This document shows positions 1 through 5,681 of a stretch of DNA of 7,361 nt, piece by piece. The notes below the pieces were generated by a model. That model saw only the letters and a list, made by a program, of their open reading frames with translations. It was not told where the DNA came from and made no database searches. Location: positions 1-7,361 of the forward strand of contig PIYA01000039.1 in assembly GCA_003601785.1 (NCBI GenBank). Reading direction: 5' to 3'. Made by a program: the position numbers and the translations under genes. The stretch comes from Candidatus Bathyarchaeota archaeon. GTDB lineage: Archaea > Thermoproteota > Bathyarchaeia > Bathyarchaeales > Bathycorpusculaceae. Positions within the stretch are counted from its first letter, which is position 1; each line of letters opens with the position of its first letter.

Positions 1-343
1 TGCCGCCGTGTCCGTTAACTATCACAATTTTTCTGACATTGTAATACTCAAGTGCCAAGCACACATCTTTCACATAGTCTTTAAATGTCCTAGGCGACAC
101 GAATATTGTTCCCCAAAATTGTTTGTGATGAGAACTCACACCAAAAGGAACCACCTGTAGGCTTACGATTCCCGTGCGCTTCGCTGTTTCTTCAGCTATC
201 GCTTTAGCGATTAAATGATCTGTTCCAAGAGGATTCTGTGGGCCATGCTGCTCATTCGAACCCACAGGAAGAATGACGATGTCGTTCATAGTGAAGTATT
301 CCTTGGCTTCAACCCAACTCATTTCATGAAGTCTAACCTTCAC
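1..343 (-). CDS. Creatininase-family amidohydrolase, N-terminal part (runs off the window)
   Basis: This is the first 114 codons of a creatininase-family metal-dependent amidohydrolase; the rest lies beyond base 1. Three family signatures are visible: GSNEQHG (residues 28-34), giving E31 and H33; GTD with D42; and VNGHGG at the window edge with H112. In this family these acidic and histidine residues bind the metal pair. The SSHHKQFWGTI stretch (about 75-85) is also typical. The GTG start at 343 is preferred because it gives the usual family N-terminus (VKVRLHEMSW) and has AAGGTGG just upstream; the internal ATG at 322 would remove that segment. The family includes creatininase, the MftE peptidase and, in archaea, ArfB, a formamide hydrolase of the riboflavin/F420 route. 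The substrate cannot be decided from this fragment, though ArfB or a relative is a fair guess for an archaeon. The gene is transcribed away from glmM. Confidence 0.88.
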   Translation of the reverse strand, partial: MKVRLHEMSWVEAKEYFTMNDIVILPVGSNEQHGPQNPLGTDHLIAKAIAEETAKRTGIVSLQVVPFGVSSHHKQFWGTIFVSPRTFKDYVKDVCLALEYYNVRKIVIVNGHGG

Positions 344-347
344 ATTT

Positions 348-354
348 CCACCTT
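348..354 (-). promoter_or_regulatory. Ribosome binding site supporting the GTG start of the creatininase-family gene
   Basis: On the minus strand AAGGTGG ends 4 bases before the GTG at 343. Its AGGTG core matches the archaeal SD consensus GGAGGTGATC, so it supports the GTG over the downstream ATG at 322. Confidence 0.5.
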
Positions 355-378
355 CACGAAACCGTTTTATTAACGCTA

Positions 379-398
379 TTCAAATATAAATTGTTCAC
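379..398. promoter_or_regulatory. Shared TATA-like element of a divergent promoter (creatininase-family gene / glmM)
   Basis: The 94-base gap between the two divergent genes has one clear AT-rich box, CAAATATAAATTG (381-393), which reads as a TATA-like element on both strands (AAATATAAA on plus, TTTATATTT on minus). Measured 25-26 bases from its centre, plus transcription would start near 412-414, leaving a short leader with the glmM SD (AAAAGGA, 424-430). Minus transcription would start near 362, leaving about 19 bases before the GTG at 343. Both distances suit archaeal promoters. The element is inferred from position and composition only. Confidence 0.45.
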
Positions 399-437
399 AG
401 CCTAACGTAGCAAACATTAATGTAAAAGGAATAAAAC

Positions 438-1814
438 ATGCCAAACCATAAACGCTTATTCGGAACAAACGGAATCCGCGGAGTGGTCAACAAAGAACTA
501 ACAGTGGAAAAAACAATCAAAATTAGCAGCGCTATAGGAAACTTCTTCCAAAAGGGAAACTTGATAGTTGGATACGACGCGAGAACAAGCGGACCTATGC
601 TTGCAAGAGCGGTCATCGCCGGCTTAACCGCAACTGGATGCAATATATTGCTAGTTGGAATGGCGCCGACACCAGCACTACAATTCGCCGTGAAAAAACA
701 TCAAACAGACGGAGCCGTGATAATAACAGCTTCCCACAACCCCCCAGAGTACAACGGAATAAAAGTCATATGGAACGACGGAATAGAACTTTCCCGCGAA
801 CAAGAAATTAAAATTGAAAACATATTTTTCAATGATGAAATAAACTACGCAGAATGGAATAGAATAGGAACTATACATGATTTACCTGGAGTAATCAACG
901 ATTATATAGACGCTATAAAAAAACACGTGAATACAGATGAAATCGCGGAAAAACAATTCCACGTCGTAGTTGACCCGGCAAACAGTGTTGGCAGCCTAGC
1001 TGCACCGAGGTTGCTCAGAGAGTTAGGATGCAAAGTGACAACAATTAACGCTAATATCGACGGAACGTTCCCCGGAAGACTCCCTGAACCCCGTCCAGAA
1101 TACCTTAAGGACTTGTCCTTAACGGTGAAAGCTGTGAATGCAGATTTAGGAGTGGCGTATGACGGAGACGCTGACCGCGCAATATTTGTCGATGAAGAAG
1201 GAACGATCTATTGGGGTGACAAAACCTTCGCTTTGATTGAGAAACATTTCCTTATGGAAAATCCGGGTGAAAAAATAGTCACCCCTGTGAGTTCTTCAAC
1301 CTTAGTTAAAGACGTAGCTGAAGCGTACGGTGGGAAAATCGTATGGACCAAGGTTGGAAGCGTAACGGTTTCTCATAAGATGAAAGAGTTGAACGCAAAA
1401 CTTGGCGGTGAAGAAAACGGTGGAGTCTTTTACGGACCGCACCAGTCAGTTCGAGACGGAGCCATGGCAACAGCTTTAATCCTAGATATCATGGCAAAAA
1501 CCGATGGAAAACTTTCAAAATTACTCGGTGAAATGCCGAGGTATTACATCGAGAAGGGAAGGGTTGAGTGCCCAAACGAGCTTAAAGAAAAAACCTTGGA
1601 AAGATTAGAGAAAGAAGTTAGCGGGCCAAACATTAGCACTATAGATGGGATAAAAATATGGTTTGAAGACAAAAGTGCAATCCTGATGAGACCTAGCGGA
1701 ACAGAACCCATTTATCGGTTGTATGCAGAGGCTAAAAACGCGGAGAAAGCGTTGCAACTAATTCACGAATACGCTGAAAAACTTAAAGAGATAATCAACA
1801 CCTTGAAGCATTAG
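438..1814 (+). CDS. glmM: Phosphoglucosamine mutase (alpha-D-phosphohexomutase family)
   Basis: GlmM interconverts glucosamine-6-phosphate and glucosamine-1-phosphate in the cytoplasm, the step feeding UDP-GlcNAc synthesis. The 458-residue length is normal for archaeal GlmM/phosphomannomutase-like proteins. All four family loops are intact: LFGTNGIRG near the N-terminus (residues 7-15); the phosphoserine loop TASHNPPEYNG (97-107) with S99 as the serine to be phosphorylated; the metal loop DGDADR (242-247); the sugar-specificity loop GEENGG (324-329); and the C-terminal phosphate loop RPSGTEP (418-424). The GEENGG loop and overall style favour GlmM, but archaeal members can also act on mannose or glucose phosphates, so dual activity is possible. 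The ATG at 438 has AAAAGGA 7 bases upstream and keeps the expected short N-terminus. It is first in an operon with two sugar-nucleotide oxidoreductase-family genes, which supports an amino-sugar role. No glmS or glmU lies in the window. Confidence 0.93.
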   Translation: MPNHKRLFGTNGIRGVVNKELTVEKTIKISSAIGNFFQKGNLIVGYDARTSGPMLARAVIAGLTATGCNILLVGMAPTPALQFAVKKHQTDGAVIITASHNPPEYNGIKVIWNDGIELSREQEIKIENIFFNDEINYAEWNRIGTIHDLPGVINDYIDAIKKHVNTDEIAEKQFHVVVDPANSVGSLAAPRLLRELGCKVTTINANIDGTFPGRLPEPRPEYLKDLSLTVKAVNADLGVAYDGDADRAIFVDEEGTIYWGDKTFALIEKHFLMENPGEKIVTPVSSSTLVKDVAEAYGGKIVWTKVGSVTVSHKMKELNAKLGGEENGGVFYGPHQSVRDGAMATALILDIMAKTDGKLSKLLGEMPRYYIEKGRVECPNELKEKTLERLEKEVSGPNISTIDGIKIWFEDKSAILMRPSGTEPIYRLYAEAKNAEKALQLIHEYAEKLKEIINTLKH

Positions 1815-1847
1815 GTTGATTTTAACCTGTTATTCGGAGAAGATTTT

Positions 1848-3227
1848 ATGTCCCCGCAACCGGTGAATGTAAAGCCAGAAGATGTTAATATCACAGAACA
1901 GCGTGGAAGATACACTGTTAGCATCGTTAGTTGCAAACGTGTCGGCATCATCCACGCTTGTCTATTCGCTGAAGCAGGATTCAAAGTTCTATGCACAGAC
2001 ATGAACCGAAACTTAATAAGCTATGTTGCGAAAGGGAAATCCCCTTTTCTGAAGTCAGAAGTTGAACCCATTTTAAAAAAATATCTGAAAAAAGGATTTC
2101 TAAAAGCGATGAATGACGTGGAAAGCACCATCACCCAAAGCGACATTGTGGTAATCGCGACTCCGATAAAAACTGATGAAAAGGGAAATGTGAGCTACGC
2201 AAACGTAGAAAAAGCATGCAAGCGAGTTGGTTCAAATCTTCATCGCGGTTCTCTGGTTATAGTAGTGAGTGTTGTAGGAATAGGAATTATCGAAGGCTTG
2301 ATCAAGGAAACATTAGAAAATACTTCCGGACTTAAGGTTGGAGTTGACTTTGGATTAGCCTACAGTCCACTTCTAACCAGTGTAGAACAAACACTTGAGG
2401 ATGCGAAAAACCGGAAACGAATTATTGCAGCGACGGATAAAACAAGCTTAAAGAAGGCTTCTGCGATAATAAAAACCATAACAAAGAATGATGTGGTAGA
2501 AGCAGAAAATGTGAAAACAGCGGAGGCGGCGACAATTTTCCAGATAGCCCAGCAAGACGTAGGTATCGCCTTAGCTAACGAACTTGCATTATTCTGTGAA
2601 AAAAAGGGCATAGATTACCCCCAAGTTCAAAGACTTATTGAAGCAAGTAAATCCGATATTTCCCTATTATCAAGGCTAAGCAGTTTGAGCCCTCCCAGAG
2701 AGGCGTATCTTCTGTTAGAAGAAGTTGAAAATCTAGGTGTAAAGCTTAGAATCCCGGTTGTTGCCAGAGAATTAAATGAAGAGATGTTTAAGCGGGTCAT
2801 CAGCCTTATAAGAGAAGCGTTAAAAACCTGCGGAAAACCCTTGAGAAGAGCGAAAATCTCCTTGCTTGGAATTTCACAAACACCAAACACAAAAGATTCC
2901 ATCAAGCCATTAACAAAAAAACTTGTCAGAACACTGGAACGCAAGGGAGTAAAAGTTAGAGTTTACGACCCGTATTTTTCAAGCCACGAGTTGACTGAGA
3001 TGGGATATCCCACCAAGAAAAACCTAACAGAAAACATGGAAGGAGCAGATTGTATAGTGATAATGACAAGTCATGAACGATTTAAACGTTTAAACTTAAA
3101 AAGACTAAAGGTTATTATGAAAAAGCCAGCTGCGATAATCGATTTAGTTGGTGTTGTCGAACCCAACAAAGCTGAAGTAGAAGGTTTTACATATCGTGGT
3201 TTAGGAAGAGGAGTTAAAAAAAGATGA
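1848..3227 (+). CDS. UDP-glucose/UDP-ManNAc dehydrogenase-family protein lacking its catalytic motifs (probable pseudoenzyme)
   Basis: This 459-residue protein has the whole three-part fold of the UDP-glucose/GDP-mannose dehydrogenase family: N-terminal NAD-type Rossmann domain (about 22-190), central helical domain (about 215-330; VGIALANELALFCEKKGID is typical) and C-terminal UDP-binding domain (about 335-455; VRVYDPY, DCIVIMTSHERFKRL and GFTYRGLGRG are typical). The signatures for catalysis are gone. The GLGYVG motif reads SCKRVG (28-33); the ESTVxPGT segment reads VSVVGIGI (140-147); SPER reads SPLL (173-176); the central lysine and asparagine are T229 and I233; the GGxCxPxD loop with the catalytic cysteine is replaced by a segment around LSSLSPPREAY (277-287); and AYK with the downstream arginine reads SQT (343-345) and I352. 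The frame is intact and the start has GGAGA 7 bases upstream, 33 bases after glmM. Its stop overlaps the next start (ATGA), implying translational coupling. Four-electron oxidation of a UDP sugar looks impossible; binding or regulation is inferred. Confidence 0.85.
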   Translation: MSPQPVNVKPEDVNITEQRGRYTVSIVSCKRVGIIHACLFAEAGFKVLCTDMNRNLISYVAKGKSPFLKSEVEPILKKYLKKGFLKAMNDVESTITQSDIVVIATPIKTDEKGNVSYANVEKACKRVGSNLHRGSLVIVVSVVGIGIIEGLIKETLENTSGLKVGVDFGLAYSPLLTSVEQTLEDAKNRKRIIAATDKTSLKKASAIIKTITKNDVVEAENVKTAEAATIFQIAQQDVGIALANELALFCEKKGIDYPQVQRLIEASKSDISLLSRLSSLSPPREAYLLLEEVENLGVKLRIPVVARELNEEMFKRVISLIREALKTCGKPLRRAKISLLGISQTPNTKDSIKPLTKKLVRTLERKGVKVRVYDPYFSSHELTEMGYPTKKNLTENMEGADCIVIMTSHERFKRLNLKRLKVIMKKPAAIIDLVGVVEPNKAEVEGFTYRGLGRGVKKR

Positions 3228-4171
3228 AAAAATTAGGAGTAGCCGTTATCGGCACGGGTTTCTGGGGAAGAAACCATGCGAGGGTCTTCAAAGAGTTAGA
3301 GGAAACAGAACTTTTAGCGGTTTGCGACATAAACGCTGAAAGAGCGAAAGCAGTTGCCAAGCAATTCGGTGTAAAACCCTACACAAATGTTGGAAGAATG
3401 TTAAAGAGAAAAGACATAGAAGCAGTGAGCGTCTGCACATGGTCAACAAGCCTTGCAAAAGAAGCATTAAAAGCCCTAAAGGCTGAAAAACACGTTTTAG
3501 TCGAAAAACCCATGGCGGCAAACACAAAACAAGCGGAAAAACTAATAGAAACAGCGGAAAAACAAGGATTACACATAACAGTCGGCTTCTTGATGAGGTT
3601 TATCCCGGGTGTTCAACATATAAAAACGGCCGTTAAAAAAAGAACAATAGGCGATATCGTATGTGCCACGGCAAAAAGAGTGTCACAGTGGCCTGAAAGA
3701 ATAGGCGATGTTGGAGTCGTTAAAGACCTAGCAATCCATGACATAGATATCATGAGGCATCTTTTTAACGAAGATCCAATAGCAGTCTACGCAAAAACTG
3801 GAAGAATGTTGCACAGGAAATACGAAGACTACGCACATATAATGTTGACTTTTAAAGGAGGAAAAAGCGCTTTCATCGAGTCAAACTGGCTTACGCCTTA
3901 TAAAACACGAATATTGACGGTTACTGGAAGCAGAGCCATAATGAAGCTTGATTATATCACACAAAGGTTGACGGTTGAAGATTCAAAGGAGACTAAACAA
4001 CCCAGAATTCCGTGGAAAGAACCTTTAAAACTTGAACTTCAACACTTCGCAAACTGTATTTCAAAAGGAGAGAAGCCATTAATAACTGGAATAGATGGCT
4101 TAAAAGCCCTCAAAATAGCAGAGGCAGCGTTGAAATCATCAGCAAGGGGCACCGTCATAAAGCTGAAATAA
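3224..4171 (+). CDS. Gfo/Idh/MocA-family NAD(P)-dependent oxidoreductase, probable sugar-nucleotide dehydrogenase
   Basis: A 315-residue Gfo/Idh/MocA oxidoreductase. The Rossmann motif GTGFWG (10-15) is intact and followed by NHARVF; VLVEKPMA (92-98) holds the conserved EKP; and DLAIHDIDI (168-176) is the C-terminal-domain motif whose histidine and aspartate sit at the active site in sugar dehydrogenases of this family. The length is typical. Members oxidise or reduce one sugar hydroxyl, including UDP-GlcNAc 3-dehydrogenases of methanogens and WlbA-type UDP-GlcNAcA 3-dehydrogenases. With glmM two genes upstream, a UDP-amino-sugar substrate is the best guess, but specificity cannot be read from sequence. 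The ATG at 3224 overlaps the upstream TGA by 4 bases and is preceded by the purine-rich GGAAGAGGAG, so coupled translation with the dehydrogenase-like protein is likely. It converges on the Trm112-like gene, with only 12 bases between their stops. Confidence 0.87.
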   Translation: MKKLGVAVIGTGFWGRNHARVFKELEETELLAVCDINAERAKAVAKQFGVKPYTNVGRMLKRKDIEAVSVCTWSTSLAKEALKALKAEKHVLVEKPMAANTKQAEKLIETAEKQGLHITVGFLMRFIPGVQHIKTAVKKRTIGDIVCATAKRVSQWPERIGDVGVVKDLAIHDIDIMRHLFNEDPIAVYAKTGRMLHRKYEDYAHIMLTFKGGKSAFIESNWLTPYKTRILTVTGSRAIMKLDYITQRLTVEDSKETKQPRIPWKEPLKLELQHFANCISKGEKPLITGIDGLKALKIAEAALKSSARGTVIKLK

Positions 4172-4183
4172 CACCAATTTTCC

Positions 4184-4462
4184 TTACTGCCTAGTTTTAA
4201 GGTTGAAAGGTTTTCCTTCCAGCAGTATTTTTTTCGGAACCTTATCCTTCCACTTCCTCAAAAACGGCAAGTCTTCACTTTCCTTTCGCAACTCGTCAGG
4301 GAGCATCTCAGGAATCTCATCCCGTATCGGATACCATCGCAAACACTTCGGACAAACAATCAAGCCTTCAACGATTTCTTCCTTCTCTTCGAAAACGTAA
4401 AGCTCAAGTGGATGATGCTTGTCGATAGGACATGCCAGAATCTCCATGAGTTTCCTTTTCAT
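4184..4462 (-). CDS. Trm112-family zinc-ribbon-like protein (methyltransferase activator)
   Basis: A 92-residue Trm112-like protein. In eukaryotes and archaea Trm112 is a small activating and stabilising subunit of several SAM methyltransferases acting on tRNA, rRNA and release factors. Visible features are the N-terminal KLMEILACPID, the second zinc half CPKC (37-40) and the family hallmark WYPIRDEIPEML (43-54). Only three of the usual four cysteines remain (C11, C37, C40); the second of the first pair is D14, with H16 and H17 next to it, so zinc binding may be altered or absent. The ATG at 4462 is chosen because AAAGGAGG lies 8 bases upstream and the protein then begins MKRKLMEIL as the family does. 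A longer reading from a TTG at 4531 would overlap the upstream gene and lacks homology. It follows the Trm5/Taw2-like gene on the same strand after 58 bases, so it may be co-transcribed or use its own promoter. Confidence 0.82.
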   Translation of the reverse strand: MKRKLMEILACPIDKHHPLELYVFEEKEEIVEGLIVCPKCLRWYPIRDEIPEMLPDELRKESEDLPFLRKWKDKVPKKILLEGKPFNLKTRQ

Positions 4463-4470
4463 TTTAAGAA

Positions 4471-4478
4471 CCTCCTTT
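4471..4478 (-). promoter_or_regulatory. Strong Shine-Dalgarno site that fixes the start of the Trm112-like gene
   Basis: On the minus strand AAAGGAGG is followed by 8 bases and then the ATG at 4462. This near-perfect SD decides between that ATG and the longer TTG reading at 4531. Confidence 0.75.
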
Positions 4479-4499
4479 GAACACAAATATTCAATGGAA

Positions 4500-4516
4500 T
4501 GTTTATTAAATTTCCG
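4500..4516 (-). promoter_or_regulatory. Candidate TATA box/BRE upstream of the Trm112-like gene
   Basis: On the minus strand the sequence reads CGGAAATTTAATAAACA. GAAA followed by TTTAATAA resembles a BRE plus TATA box, which would start transcription near 4480-4484, just before the strong SD at 4471-4478. It partly lies in the 58-base gap after the methyltransferase stop. If active, the Trm112-like gene could be expressed apart from its upstream neighbour. Inferred from position only. Confidence 0.35.
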
Positions 4517-4520
4517 AAAT

Positions 4521-5375
4521 TTATCGTTCAATCTTTATATCCAAAACAACTTGATACCAGTTTGGACCCGTTGTCCTAACAATGCGACTGAATGGCACCT
4601 CACAGGCTGCGCCTAAACTTTCAAGTTTTTCAGCCACCCTCAACCTGACCTTCTCCAGCGGATTCTCACCTTTCTTGGCATGCTCGAAGTCATAATAGTG
4701 TATCCACCTCTCACCTTTATCCTTGAGAGCAAACAAAGCATGAGGCAGATATTCAAAGGCTTTCTCCGGCAATGGCATGAGAACTCTATCAGCTACGTGA
4801 CGTAGTTTCTCTCGGACAACCTTTTTTGCGTCTCCAAGTATTGGAATGACTTTTTCACAGACTCGGTTCAGCCTAACGTTTTCTCGCATAAAATGAAACG
4901 CCGCAGGATTTACGTCCACAGAGTAAACTTTCTTAACCGCAGAATGTTTGGCTATAATTATAGAAAAACAACCAACTCCGGCAAACATGTTCACAACAGT
5001 TTCGCCTGCGCGGACTTGTCTTGCAACACGCATACGTTCATAAAAAAGTCTGGGTGAAAAATAACACTCCGCAACATCGACGGAAAATAAACATCCAGAT
5101 TCTCTATGAACAGTAAGTGTCCTGTTTTCACCAGCGACAAACTCTAACCTTCTAAGTCGAAAATCTCCTTGAACGGGGCTTATCTGAGCCAAAACCGTCT
5201 TTACATTCTTATGAATACTCATAATAGCTTCCGCAATTATTCGGCGATATTCTCTGGAAGCCTCTGTTAAGCGTATAATAGCTATGTCGCCCACAATATC
5301 GTAGGAATTGTAAACGTGACTGAGCACCTCTTGAGGAATCCTTCCCGAAAGGGTCTTCCTTAGACGTTTCCTCAA
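4521..5375 (-). CDS. Trm5/Taw2-family class I SAM-dependent tRNA(G37/wyosine) methyltransferase
   Basis: A 284-residue member of the Trm5/Taw2 family, which modifies guanosine-37 next to the anticodon of tRNA: Trm5 makes m1G37, Taw2 transfers the aminocarboxypropyl group in wyosine synthesis. Visible features are SYDIVGDIAII (24-34), the usual opening of the D2 domain; CYFSPRLFYERMRVA (104-118); SAM motif NMFAGVGCFSI (129-139); the acidic ribose-binding segment VYSVDVNPAA (150-159); MPLPEKA (200-206) at the NLP/NPP-like active-site position; and IHYYDF (225-230). The N-terminal D1 domain of about 70 residues in the longer Trm5 forms is missing, so the protein is close to Taw2 or short Trm5 forms in length; the two cannot be separated safely here. 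The start is a TTG at 5375 with GAAGGAAGG 8 bases upstream and an in-frame TGA 18 bases upstream, so no longer start exists. It is divergent from rpo12 and upstream of the Trm112-like gene. Confidence 0.85.
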   Translation of the reverse strand: MRKRLRKTLSGRIPQEVLSHVYNSYDIVGDIAIIRLTEASREYRRIIAEAIMSIHKNVKTVLAQISPVQGDFRLRRLEFVAGENRTLTVHRESGCLFSVDVAECYFSPRLFYERMRVARQVRAGETVVNMFAGVGCFSIIIAKHSAVKKVYSVDVNPAAFHFMRENVRLNRVCEKVIPILGDAKKVVREKLRHVADRVLMPLPEKAFEYLPHALFALKDKGERWIHYYDFEHAKKGENPLEKVRLRVAEKLESLGAACEVPFSRIVRTTGPNWYQVVLDIKIER

Positions 5376-5399
5376 GGTTTTGGCCTTCCTTCAGTAGTA

Positions 5400-5430
5400 A
5401 TGTATAAATGTTCGAAAACATTTAAAAGCG
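5400..5430. promoter_or_regulatory. Divergent promoter region between the Trm5/Taw2-like gene and rpo12
   Basis: Two TATA-like boxes lie in the 87-base gap: GTATAAATG (5402-5410) and TTTAAAAG (5421-5428; CTTTTAAA on minus). The left box would start plus transcription near 5430, giving a short leader with the rpo12 SD GGAAGGA (5450-5456). The right box read on minus would start near 5398-5400, just before the SD of the methyltransferase. The two promoters would then cross over each other. The assignment rests on spacing alone. Confidence 0.4.
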
Positions 5431-5462
5431 AAATCTTTCTTGTAGAAAAGGAAGGAATACTC

Positions 5463-5633
5463 ATGGAGAAGAAGAAAACAACAGGAATCGTCTACGAATG
5501 TGTAAGATGTGGGGCAAAGGTTCCTTTAGAGGAACTGGAGCTTCGTGGTGGAGAGATAAAATGTATAGTCTGCGGCTACAGAATTTTGAAAAAGATAAGA
5601 CCACCAGTTGTTAAACGCGTCCCAGCCAGATAA
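5463..5633 (+). CDS. rpo12: DNA-directed RNA polymerase subunit Rpo12 (RpoP, Rpb12-like)
   Basis: Rpo12 is the small zinc-binding subunit of archaeal RNA polymerase, equivalent to eukaryotic Rpb12/RPABC4. The 56-residue product has one zinc site built from CVRC (13-16) and CIVC (34-37), followed by the family hallmark GYRILKKIRPPVVKRV (38-53). Length and motif order are normal. The ATG at 5463 is used because GGAAGGA lies 6 bases upstream and the protein begins just before the zinc ribbon; the in-frame ATG at 5400 would add 21 residues without family similarity and overlaps a TATA-like box. In many archaea rpoP follows the gene for ribosomal protein L37Ae; here it stands alone, divergent from a tRNA methyltransferase gene and convergent with the cysteine-rich small protein. 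Confidence 0.93.
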   Translation: MEKKKTTGIVYECVRCGAKVPLEELELRGGEIKCIVCGYRILKKIRPPVVKRVPAR

Positions 5634-5649
5634 AGATGGAATGTCAATC

Positions 5650-5675
5650 GTTGAAAACTTCAGCTTGACTGAACC
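5650..5675 (-). terminator. Possible hairpin terminator between rpo12 and the cysteine-rich protein gene
   Basis: The 48-base gap between these convergent genes holds an inverted repeat, TTCAG (5659-5663) and CTGAA (5669-5673), with a 5-base loop. On the minus strand it is followed at once by GTTTTC, so it could end transcripts of the cysteine-rich gene. The stem is only 5 base pairs, and archaeal termination mostly relies on U-tracts, so this is tentative. On the plus strand the nearest T-rich tract is TTTCTTTTTCT (5690-5700), inside the opposing gene. Confidence 0.3.
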
Positions 5676-5681
5676 GTAGTG

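Noticed and set aside
1848..3227. That the loss of dehydrogenase motifs is due to a frameshift or sequencing error.
   Set aside because: The changes are spread over six sites in one unbroken frame, with family-like sequence between and after them; local frameshifts would scramble neighbouring residues too.
3288..3576. Open frames on the minus strand within the oxidoreductase gene, and similar ones opposite glmM and the dehydrogenase-like gene.
   Set aside because: They are shadows of the real coding frames, with no family motifs and no convincing SD sites.
4463..4531. Longer Trm112-like reading from a TTG at 4531, overlapping the methyltransferase gene.
   Set aside because: The added 23 residues do not resemble the family, and a near-perfect SD sits before the ATG at 4462.
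5400..5462. Longer Rpo12 reading from the ATG at 5400.
   Set aside because: It would add 21 residues absent from the family and start inside a TATA-like box; the ATG at 5463 has a good SD.
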